From the NCBI GenBank assembly GCA_905221605.1, contig CAJNDS010000698.1, positions 7,703 to 45,202 of the forward strand: 37,500 bases of DNA, read 5' to 3'. The translations under genes were made by a program, and so were the position numbers. The notes beneath the pieces were generated by a model that did not search any database, was not told the DNA's origin, and saw nothing but the letters and a program-made list of their open reading frames with translations. Each line of letters opens with the position of its first letter. Position 1 is the stretch's first letter. The DNA comes from Symbiodinium natans (taxonomy: Eukaryota; Sar; Dinophyceae; Suessiales; Symbiodiniaceae). Positions 22,169 to 31,500 of the stretch are shown here, one piece after another.

Positions 22169-22440
22169 AAAACCCTAAGCCCATCATCTTCAGTACTAAA
22201 ATCGGGGAGTCGCGGACTCATTGCCTCTCCATACTCTGGCTCTAGGAATCACTGGCTCATTTACACCGCTGACGCATCAACCCACACTCACTCGACCACC
22301 GAGTCACTCACTCATTGCTTACAAGCATTAAGTTTGCGTATAAACAGGGGGGGGGGAAGGGGGAGGGTACCAGGGATCTTCCACATAGCCAGGACCCCGA
22401 AACACCCCCTCGCCCTCCCCTTCCCTCAGCTCCACTGCGG
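22169..22440. other. short spacer, no gene seen
   Basis: It contains a tandem of CACTCACTCG-like words near 22285-22315 and a G-rich tract at 22347-22366. Nothing coding is supported. Confidence 0.4.
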
Positions 22441-23275
22441 GCTTATTCTCTAACACCAATTGGTTTAAGGGTTTAGGGCTCTTTACCCGCCAGACCTCAG
22501 AGGCCTGGATGTAAAAGGGCTTCAAAGAGAAGCCCCGAAACCCTTCCGAGCTAAGCAATTAAACCCAAACCCTTAACTTTTAAACACTTGGTTAAGGCTT
22601 AAAGGTCAGGGTTTAAGATTTAGGCATTTACACATTGGTCGGCAATTAAATCTAAACCTTTAAGCTTTGAACCCTATAGGTTTAATGTTTAAAGGCTTAG
22701 GGTTTAAGATTTATAGGCATTAAAAACTAAGCCCATAGAGCCCAAACCCTATAGGGCCCAAAAAGGCTCAAAGGTTTTAACCCTATAGGTGCTGAAGGTC
22801 TACATGCCCGGACCTTAGGCTTGCAAACCATTATAGCCAAAAGGGTTCAAAGGTTTAGAGTTTTTGCAGGGTTTATTTCTAAAACCCTCACAGGCTTAGC
22901 CCTATAGGGTTCAAACCCTATCGGCTTAAGGTTTAGGCGGTACCTAGTTGTAGAACCTCATAACCCTGTGATTTAGGCATTGAAACCTAAGCCCATTTAG
23001 GTTTAAGGTTTAGGCATTTAAAGCTTAGCCCTAAACTCTTTAGGGTCTGAACCCTAAAACCCTATTGGGCCCAAAAAGGTTCAAAAGTTTTAACTCTATA
23101 GGAGCTGAAGGTACACATGCTCCGACCTTAGATTTGTAAACCATTAAACCCTATAGGGTTGAAAGGTTTACGGTCTTTTCAGGGTTTATCTCTAAAACCG
23201 TCACGGGGTTAGCCCTATAGGGTTTAGACCCTATACGGTTTACTGGTTTGGGGTTTAAGGTACAAGAATTATATA
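22441..23275. repeat. degenerate telomere-like block with CCCTATAGGG palindromes, block 1
   Basis: The block is built of AACCCTATAGGGTT, GGTTTAGGCATT and AAGGTTTAGGG words in both orientations. A longer internal unit occurs twice: CCCAAAAAGGTTCAAA followed by GCTGAAGGT, an ACATGC word and GACCTTAG, at 22757-22825 and again at 23069-23130. It is not a true telomere array because the register is lost every few repeats. Confidence 0.85.
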
Positions 23276-23540
23276 TAGGAGTAGAACCTTACAACCCTGA
23301 AGGGATTGAGGCTTAAATCCCTAAACCTCAAATCTCGTAGGGTTATGCCTCTGTTTGCAGGGCTGCAAACAGAAAGTCGAAGAAGTACCCACACCAAATA
23401 TGTATATAGGGTAAACAAACGTATTGTATGTCAAACACAGATAATAGAGAAGGCATACGGTGATGCGAAAAATCATCTGCTGTAAGTCCCGGGGACGCGA
23501 GAATACTGTGAGCAAATATCTTTTCACTACTCCCTGAGAC
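23276..23540 (+). repeat. dispersed repeat, copy 1, with a 73-bp conserved core
   Basis: The segment matches 32,980-33,280 in the same orientation. Most similar is the core at 23458-23530, where about 65 of 73 positions agree, including CCCGGGGACGCGAGAATACT. Both copies follow a telomere-like block and precede a TA/poly-G hairpin element. The function is unknown. Confidence 0.8.
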
Positions 23541-23549
23541 CGCCAGAAG

Positions 23550-23755
23550 TTTTCTTTTTAAGATACTTTACGGTTGCATTTTTGTGTTTCAGGGTGCTTC
23601 AGGTGGTTGTGTGCTGATATATCTTAATATAGCGAGGGTCTAGGGTGGTTTTGAGTGAAAGACTAGTGAAAGGTGTACGTACGCCAGAAGGTTTTTTTTA
23701 GATACTTTACTGATATCTTTGTGTTTTTCAGGATGCTTCATGTGGTTGTACGTCT
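23550..23755 (+). repeat. 131-bp direct duplication
   Basis: CGCCAGAAG, a T-run, GATACTTTAC, TTTGTGTTT, CAGG.TGCTTCA.GTGGTTGT occur in that order at 23550-23612 and again at 23681-23743, giving a period of 131 bp. The right unit carries an extra TGATATC replacement. No protein is supported. Confidence 0.75.
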
Positions 23756-23814
23756 CGTCAGGAGAAACGATATAACATGCTACGGGAACTGTGTTGTCTA
23801 TGGCAAGTCTCTAA

Positions 23815-23900
23815 AACGGTGGATCTTTGGGGGAGGAGTAGCATATATATATATATATATATATATATATGGTACCCCCCCCCCCCAAAGATCTACCGTT
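23815..23900. repeat. TA / poly-G:poly-C hairpin element, near-perfect arms
   Basis: AACGGTGGATCTTTGGGGG at 23815-23833 faces CCCCCAAAGATCTACCGTT at 23882-23900 with one mismatch, across a (TA)n loop. It is the cleanest member of the family. Confidence 0.85.
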
Positions 23901-24020
23901 TCTCACCTTTTTTTCAACAATGAAACAAAATCCGTCTGCTTCATAGTGAATTCTCGCAATGCAATAAAGTCCGTCTGCCTCACAATGATACTGCCCACGA
24001 CGCCATTCAGAACTCTCTTC

Positions 24021-24540
24021 AAAGATTTCGAAAGCCGGCCGTTTCAATCGAAACGTTTCCGTTTCAATTGAAACGGCCGGGATCCAAGATCCAAGATCCA
24101 AGATTTCCCAGGACTCTTGCCGAGGCATCTTGGAATCCTAGATCTCGAAAACCGGCCGTTTCAATTGAAACGTTTCCGTTTCAATTGAAACGGCCGGGAT
24201 CCAAGATCCAAGATCCAAGATTTCCCAGGACTCTTGCCGAGGCATCTTGGAATCCCATATCCTGGATTCTGCCCGTTTCAATTGACATATTTCCGTTTCA
24301 ATTGAAACGGCCGGTTTTGGATTTAGGATTCCAAGATGCCTCGGCAAGAGTCCTGGGAAATCTTAGATCTTGGATCTTGGATCCCGGCCGTTTCAATTGA
24401 AACGGAAATGTTTCAATTGAAACGGCCGGTTTTCGAGATCTAGGATTCCAAGATGCCTCAGCAAGAGTTCAGGGAAATCTTAGATCTTGGATCTTGGATC
24501 CCGGCCGTTTCAATTGAAACGGAAACGTTTCAATTGTTGA
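24021..24540. repeat. palindrome-of-palindromes array (CCGTTTCAATTGAAACGG family)
   Basis: Four units of about 120 bp are arranged as two direct and two inverted, with the turning point near 24,265-24,290. Each unit contains the perfect 18-bp palindrome CCGTTTCAATTGAAACGG, a second GTTTCAATTGAAAC half site, a triplicated GATCCAA word and the segment TTTCCCAGGACTCTTGCCGA. Perfect palindrome copies lie at 24059-24076, 24176-24193, 24293-24310, 24388-24405 and 24505-24522. No protein is encoded. Confidence 0.92.
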
Positions 24541-24541
24541 A

Positions 24542-24631
24542 CTTCAAAACTCCGGGTTCCAGGATTCAAGATCCCGTGGAAACTTTTCCTGCAATCTTGA
24601 ATCTTGAATCTTGGATCCCGGAGTTTTGAAG
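24542..24631. repeat. foldback element with 15-bp perfect arms
   Basis: CTTCAAAACTCCGGG at 24542-24556 is exactly complementary to CCCGGAGTTTTGAAG at 24617-24631. The interior again holds GATTCAAGAT facing ATCTTGAATCTTG. It directly abuts the preceding palindrome array. Confidence 0.85.
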
Positions 24632-24664
24632 CTCAAAACTCTAGATTGAAGTTCAAAACTCACG

Positions 24665-25693
24665 GAACCCCAGAGGGCTAAGGTTTGAAGGTTTAAGGCT
24701 TCAGGTTGAGGCATTAGAACCTGAGCCGGCAATTAAAACTAAACCCTTAACCTTTAAACCCTATAGAGTTAAGGTGTTAAGGTTTAGGGGTTACGATTTA
24801 GGCATTCAAACTTGAGCCGGTAGTTCAGCCTAAACTCTCGACCTTTAAACCCTATAGGGTTAAGGTTTCAAGGCTTAGGGCTCAAGATTTAGTCATTTAA
24901 AGCCAAGCCCATAGAGTTTAAACCTCAAGGGTTTAAGGTTTATAGGTATGAAAACATGAACCCTAAACCCTCTAGGGGTCTAAAAGGTTCAAGGGTGTTC
25001 AGCCCACAGGCGCTGAAGGTATAAATGCCCAGACCTTGGGTACATCAGGTTTAGGCATTGAAACCTTGAAGCCCCTTAAGGGCTTTTAAAGGTTGAAGGT
25101 CTGGAGATTGAAACCTAGGTTTGGGCATTCAAACTGGTTTAAGACTTAATCCCTGTAGGGCTAGGTATTTAAACCGAATAGCGTACCTTGAAACGCTATA
25201 GGTTTAAAGGTTGAGGTTCAAAATCTTTAAGCCTCTGGGGTTTAAAGGTTTAGGTTTTTGCAGAGTTTGTCTACCCTATTCGGGGTAGCCCTATAGGGTT
25301 TTAACCCTATAGGGCTTCAAGGTTCAGGGTTTAAGAGGGCATTGCAACAACCCAACCCTAAACCCTCGGGGATTGAACCCCTTTACTGTTATCCTTAAGC
25401 CTTAGAGCATATAGGGTTTAGGGTTATAACGCTGAAGAACCCTCAGGGATTTAACCCCTTTACTGCTTTCCTTAAGGCTGAAAGCATAAACGGTTTAGGG
25501 TTATAACGCTGAAGAACCCTCAGGGGTTTAACCCCTTTACTGTTTTCCTTAAGCCTTAAGGCATATAGGGTGTAGGGTTATCACGCTGAAGGTATAAATG
25601 CCCAGACCTTCGGTACATCAGGCTTAGGCATCAAAACCTTTAAGCCCTATAAGGTTGTTAAAGGTTTAAGGTCAAGTCTTAAACCCTCTAGGG
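24665..25693. repeat. degenerate telomere-like block 2, left flank of the LINE
   Basis: Same vocabulary as the block at 22.4-23.3 kb: CCCTATAGGG palindromes, GGTTTAGGCATT words and two copies of GCTGAAGGTATAAATGCCCA (25010-25029 and 25584-25603). It stops abruptly at about 25,693 and the same kind of sequence resumes at 32,791, after the retrotransposon. Confidence 0.85.
25362..25593 (+). repeat. three tandem 77-bp units within the telomere-like block
   Basis: TTTACTG landmarks at 25382, 25459 and 25536 give a constant 77-bp period. Each unit reads CCCTCAGGGATTTAACCCC, TTTACTG, CCTTAAG, GCATA, TTTAGGGTTATAACGCTGAAG. A fourth copy lies on the other side of the LINE, at about 32,891-32,965. 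Confidence 0.88.
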
Positions 25694-25859
25694 CCCGGTG
25701 CTGGGTAGGTTATTTCAGGAGTTGCTGCGCCCCAACTGCAGCTACATACGGCGTTCACCCCCTGAGCCCTGCATGTTTGCTGAGCCGCAGCCATTGTTTT
25801 TGGCCTGGGGCCCATGCTTCTACAGAAGACTTTTTTTTTTTTTCGAAGCGGGAGTGTGT

Positions 25860-25876
25860 TGCTTTGGGGCTTGGGA

Positions 25877-25924
<48 letters not shown>

Positions 25925-26730
25925 AGACAGCGCCCTCACTAAGGGCATTGTTTGTGACTTGGATGCGAGTGTGCCTGTCTGTCATCTGCTTGGACTAAGG
26001 ACTGAAAGATGAGGGGCGGGGGGGGAACTGGGATAAGTTTTTGCTGGGTGCGGCGCGTGTGTGTGTGCGGCTGCTTGTGTCTGTACACGCGCGCGAATGT
26101 GCCCTGACCAAGGTACCAAGGACTGTATTTGGTGACTTGGATGCGCGTGTGTGCCTGTGTGTGAGTGCGCCTGACTAAGGAGATTTGGGCTGCTGGGTCT
26201 GTGTGACTACTTGCGCGTGTGTGCGAGCGCAGGTGTGTGTCGTCTGTTCAAGTCTTTGGAAATGTGAGAACGCCCGGACTAAGGACTTGTGGATGGAGTG
26301 GGGGACAACTAGAATAAGTGTGTGCTTGTGTGCGGGTGTGAGTGTGTGTGAGTGTGGGTGTGTTTGTGCGTGTGAGGAAGGGAGAGAGTTTGCGTGTGCA
26401 CTCGAACGCGCCCTGACCAAGGTACCAAGGATTTGGTGACTTGGATGTGTGTGTGTGGGTGCCTGGGTGTGAGTACGACTAAGGAGTTTTGGGGTGAGGG
26501 GGTGAACTCTTTGTCGGTGTGCGGGTGTGTGTGTGTGTGTGCGCAACTCTGCCCTGACTAAGGTCTTTGTGCCTTGGGTGTGACAGCGTGAAAGGTTGTG
26601 TGTGTGTGTGGTCCCTGTGTGGTTTCTGTTGGGTTGCGAGTGAGCGCCCTGACTAAGGAAAAAGCCTCTTGGATGGGAGCGTATGTGTGTGTATATGTGT
26701 GTGCGTGTGAGAGAAAAAGAGGGACGCAGG
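25860..26730 (+). promoter_or_regulatory. LINE 5' region of GT-rich monomers with GCCCTGACTAAGGA boxes
   Basis: Runs of GTGTGTG alternate with a recurring box close to GCCCTGACTAAGGA, at about 25931, 25991, 26101, 26168, 26271, 26409, 26477, 26551 and 26646. Two copies share a longer form (CCCTGACCAAGGTACCAAGG, then GGTGACTTGGATG) at 26102 and 26410. Spacing varies from 60 to 140 bp. Tandem 5' monomers act as promoters in some LINEs such as mouse L1; that role here is an inference. Confidence 0.5.
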
Positions 26731-27110
26731 AGCTTACATTGCAGCAGGCTATACATGAATCGAACTCCGAAAACCTGCCACTTTGTTACGGCCGCTTGGG
26801 TCTTCCGCTACCTCGTAAGGCAGCAAGTCAACATAATGCCGCTCATCACCATGACACCCCCCCCTCTCTTTCTCACAGGATGTGAGGCCTGGAATGCAGA
26901 GCCTCCAGAAAGGCCTTGATCTCTGAGACTCTCCAGAAGACATTGCGCGTGAAGTTTTGTTTTGTTTTTTTTTTTGGTTTTGGGAGAAAAAGCATGTGAC
27001 TGCTCGTTTTCTGGCATTCTGCGTGTTGCAAAGGGAGCTCTGCTGCCGCAGGCGCTGCCTCGATCTTTTAAGAAAGGCTGCTCCTGGCTATGTAGGTGCA
27101 CTCAGTTGCC

Positions 27111-28094
27111 ATGATTGGTGGGTTGCTGTTGCTAACTCTCTCATGGGCGGCTGAAGCTGTCACAAAGGAGCAGATCAAAGAGTGGCTAAGCAACCACCCT
27201 GACGAAAAGGCTGCAATCTGGAAAGAGACTAAGGAGCCGGGGGCCTACCAGGCACGCGTGCGGGAACGTGTGCGTGAGTCCTTGATTGCTGAAGCAGACA
27301 CGTTGCCGCCTTCTGTTCCAAGTGATAGCTTCTGTGCGGCAGGGGCAGACAGCCCTGCAACCCAAGAGACGACACAGTGCGATGAAAGTATGGAGGATGC
27401 ACAACCTGTGTATCCTATCTTGCATGCTTTCGAAAGGGCACAAGCAAGAGCGACACAAGTGCCGACAAGCTTAGCAAGCCAGCTGCTGTCCCCCTCTGCA
27501 AGTTTGGCAAGCCTGTTGCAGAACCCAGACGATGCTGTGGAGGGGACATTGCCCGCACAAGAGCCTAGGACGGAACGCAGTGGCCAAGAAACCGGGGAGC
27601 CAGAGGCTTCTGCTATGCTGCCGCCATGGCGCTCGCAGCCATTGCCTGCCCCGCCAACGCAGCAATGGGAACCACCGAGGCCAATAGCCCAGGCAAGCGT
27701 CGCACTGCCCTCGTTGTCTTCCTCCTCGACAATTCAAGTCTTCAACCTGCAAGTCCAGACACTCCCTAATGGTATGCTGCCGGATGCCAACACCATCCTG
27801 CAATGGATGGCACAGTACCCGCCCGGTGCGCCTTTGTGGAACCGTGAAGGGCAGGCTGACTTGTTGTATGACTCCACAGGCTCCAAGGTCATCGGCGTGT
27901 ACTGTAAGGGGCCGAATGGAGGGAGCGTGAACGTCTATCTGTCGGGCAAGGTCGTGATCCAAGGAAACCCCGCAATGCGACAACATCTAGCGTCGATGGT
28001 CCGAGATTGGACTCAACAAAGAGTGGGTACAAGTAGCCAAGCTGCCCAAAGGGTGAAGCCGTCCCTGGCTGCTTTCAGAGGGCAGCCGTACTAA
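27111..28094 (+). CDS. LINE ORF1 protein, 327 aa, unrecognised family
   Basis: The start chosen is the ATG at 27111; the in-frame GTG at 27096 is less likely in a eukaryote. The first ~17 residues are hydrophobic (MIGGLLLLTLSWAAEA), like a signal peptide or membrane anchor. A charged helical stretch follows (KEQIKEWLSNHPDEKAAIW, then ARVRERVRES). Residues ~65-215 are Pro/Gln/Ser/Ala-rich and probably disordered. The C-terminal part (~225-310) looks folded, with K259-VIGVYC and then V.VYLSGKVVIQG around residues 273-285, ending in a helix. That strand-turn-strand pattern recalls TBP-like nucleic-acid-binding domains, but the resemblance is my inference. By position it should be the ORF1 nucleic-acid-binding chaperone of the element. 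No CCHC or RRM motif is visible. Confidence 0.7.
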   Translation: MIGGLLLLTLSWAAEAVTKEQIKEWLSNHPDEKAAIWKETKEPGAYQARVRERVRESLIAEADTLPPSVPSDSFCAAGADSPATQETTQCDESMEDAQPVYPILHAFERAQARATQVPTSLASQLLSPSASLASLLQNPDDAVEGTLPAQEPRTERSGQETGEPEASAMLPPWRSQPLPAPPTQQWEPPRPIAQASVALPSLSSSSTIQVFNLQVQTLPNGMLPDANTILQWMAQYPPGAPLWNREGQADLLYDSTGSKVIGVYCKGPNGGSVNVYLSGKVVIQGNPAMRQHLASMVRDWTQQRVGTSSQAAQRVKPSLAAFRGQPY

Positions 28095-28299
28095 ATCAGC
28101 GGCCGCTAGCCAGTATGTCGTGTGAGGGGTTCTCTCTCTTTTCTTTTTTAAAAACGGGGCGCTATCGTGATAGTTGCTTCAAGAGAGCAAAGCTGCCAGC
28201 AGCTGCGCTGGGGCAAGAAAACAGGCGGTCTCGCCCCTCACTGCTGCTTGCGCCTCGGTCTCTCGCCTGTGGTGCTGCGCTATGCTCTCGGTAAGGGGC

Positions 28300-28500
<201 letters not shown>

Positions 28501-28558
28501 ATTTTGGTTGCGTCGTGAACTTTGGGCTACAAGCGCAGGAGGCGAAACACCTCTTGCA

Positions 28559-31500
28559 ATGAAAGGGCAACTCTTGGATTCCCTACAGACTCTGACTGCG
28601 CAGGGCACCTTGCAACGAGATGTGCAGCATTTTGCAGCTGAAATGCTTCGTCAAAACTGGCTGTGCTTATCTCACGAAAGCGGCTGGCTAGTTGCTACTG
28701 CGCAGAAAGTGCTTGCCCACCTGAACTCTCTTGGCAGTAACATGAGGGATCTTGCGGAGAACCTACACTCTGCTGTTCAGTTTGGGCATAAGCTGGCCCA
28801 GACGCGCGTTGAGCATTACAGACATGCTGCCAGTGCTTGCCCGGAAGTCACGCGTAACCTGTTGCGGGTGGGTCTGGGCTCGCCCAGCTGCACAGGATGC
28901 ATGGCTGCAAGAGGTGATAGTGTCAAATGGTCCACCTTCACGGACTGCAAAACAGGAATTTTGCAGGCGTTCAGGGGCCTGGACCTTGATATGCTTGCCT
29001 TGCCAGGGGCGCGGCTGCCTCAAGACTTCAAGCCTCCTGAAAAATGGGGGCTGCAGTGTGTCTGCCACAGGGGTGCTAACTACGACAGCTGCGCAGTATT
29101 CTGGCGTAGCGAATTGCGAGGCTTGACTCCTATCACTGAAGTGGGAGGACCAAGGCGTGTGCACATCCTGGCGCCTCGTACGCAGGGGCCTCCACTTGTA
29201 ATCTCTGCTGTATACCTTCCGCCTGATAATGCCACCCATGGGGATGAAGCATGGTGCAGCGAACTGAAGTGCCTGTCAGCGGACCTCTGCCTCTTGCAAG
29301 AAAAGTTTGGTGTAGGAGATGGTCATTTAGATGTGCTGCTTATTGGGGACATGAACATTCAGCCAAGTGCCTTAGGTGCTGGGCCTGATCGTAGGCAAGC
29401 AAGAGAAGCTGCGTGGAATGTCTTTACTACAAAACATAAGCTTGCCATCGCAAACCCCGGCCTCCAGGGCAGTCAGGCTGTGGAAGTCGAGCTGCCCCTG
29501 CGGGGGAAGACAGTGCTTATCCGACCAGGCGATACCCACCACCACCCGGCGGGAGGCGCGTCAAGGGCTATTGACTTGGTCCTAGCTTCTCAGCGCCTTG
29601 TTCTCAATGTCACAATACACAACTCCTTGCAGTGCTGCAGTGAGTCTCAATGTACGCTGCCCCTGTGCCATGAGTACACCAGGGGAGACCACTTCCTTGT
29701 GCATGCTGATTTGAGCGAGCTCTTTTTGCTCCCAGAGCGGACTGACAACTCCTGCATGCCAAACTGGCTCCATGATGAAAAACGCTGGAATGATGCGTGG
29801 AAGGCCTGTGCAACGACACTGGGCTGCTTTGCAGAAACGCTTGATGCTGTGCTTGGAAACGCCGCAGGCTACAAGTGTTGCCAGTGCCTCCCGCGCCATG
29901 CTGCGGTGTGGTTGGGCAATGCGGCTGCATGGGTGCACGCGCTCTTGGGTGCTATTGCGCTGGACGGCTGGGTGGTTCGTCCAAAGAAAGAAATACCAAG
30001 GTGTGCCAAAACCAAATTGCCTGCAGACGACAATGTCCTGTCTGCGCATCCGTGGCTTGCCACTTTGGGCAAGCAATGCGACAAAGGGGAGGCCCCCTGT
30101 GCTCTAGCCCAGAGATGCTTCAGACTCCTAAAGGCGGATGAAATTCGGCCGCCGCAATGGCTACTTAGTGGTGAAGAGACCTTGACGGGTGAGTCTGCGC
30201 ACAAGGAGTGGTGCAAGGCTTTCGTGAACCAGTCTTCTTGGCCCAACAACTGGGCCCTGGACGTCCATGAGCACATAACACATGAATGCAAGGTGCAGAA
30301 CCCGCGCTCCTGGTCCAAACGTGGCAAAGGCAGTTTGGACCAGACAGTCACTGCTGTCGAAACTCAACATGTTCTACAGAACTGGGACCGCTCGCGAGCC
30401 ACCACACCCGACCTCATACCTAGGGCAGCCTACGCGGTGATGTCCAAGGCGTGGGGTGATGTGTGCTTCCTGCTGGTGAAGCTGACAGGACCTGGCTGCC
30501 TGGCTCTTAAACCTGACCTTTGGCGCCGCTCTCTCGTGGTTCCAAAACACAAGCAAGGCTTCCTGGCCCTGGCCTCAAATTGGCGCTTTCTGGAAGTCAG
30601 GTCCCAAATTGCCTTGCTACACGAGTCTGTGTTCATCAACCGCCTACGTCCTCTTCTCACCAACGCTCTTGTTCCTGGACAATCGGGCTATGTGAGGGAC
30701 GTCTCTGACGCCCACCTTTTGCTCCACGAAGTGGTGACTACGAGGCTGAACATGGGTCTGCCAACGTTGCCTGTCTTCGGGGACCTTGCCAAAGCCTTCC
30801 CGAGGACGTGGAGGGATGACTTCCTCACTCAAATATCTCTCCAGTCGAACCTACAGCATGGAGGACGCGCTCTCCTGGCTGACATATTGGCGTGGGACTC
30901 GCCGACCATCACGCTTGCTGGCTTCTCAAGGCTTATGAAAACCGAAGGGGTGCCTGAGGGTGGGGTCGTCGGACCCGCTGGCTTCAACACCTGGCTCAAC
31001 TCCCTGACCCTCTTCTTGCTTGAACATGGTCATGGCGTGGGCCTGAGCAGCGAAGTGCCTGGAGCGTGGCGTCATGTACAATGGTCGTGGTGCGGCGTGC
31101 CAGACGAAACTTGGGTTACTGACATACGCCAAGGGCTCCTTGGCAAAGGGGAGCTCCCCAGTGTGGACCTCATACAACAGGACTCTTCTTGTATGGCCTC
31201 CTGTCTTAGGGCAATGGACTTGGGTGCACCCTCCAGACTGGTACTTGTACTACATGCTGACGACCCAGTATTGCTCTCGTCAAGCTCGGGGGCCGCGCAA
31301 GCTGCTCTGGACTGCATGGCTAAATGGGCATTTTTGCACAAGGCGGCATTTCACGTAGGCCCTGACAAAACAGTTGCACTGGTTCCTGACTCAGCCGTGG
31401 GGCCGGGGCTAGTCATGAATATTCCTGGCAAGCTGCCGTGCGCCATTCATGATAAACAGCGCCATCGCTGGCTGGGCCTTTTGTGGCCGGCTGACCTGGA

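Noticed and set aside
21480-24540. CRISPR array
   Set aside because: The repeats are long palindromes with near-identical spacers, arranged in both orientations; there are no unique equal-length spacers or cas genes, and the DNA is eukaryotic.
26175-26756. 193-codon minus-strand ORF rich in Thr and His
   Set aside because: It is the antisense of the GT-rich LINE 5' monomers.
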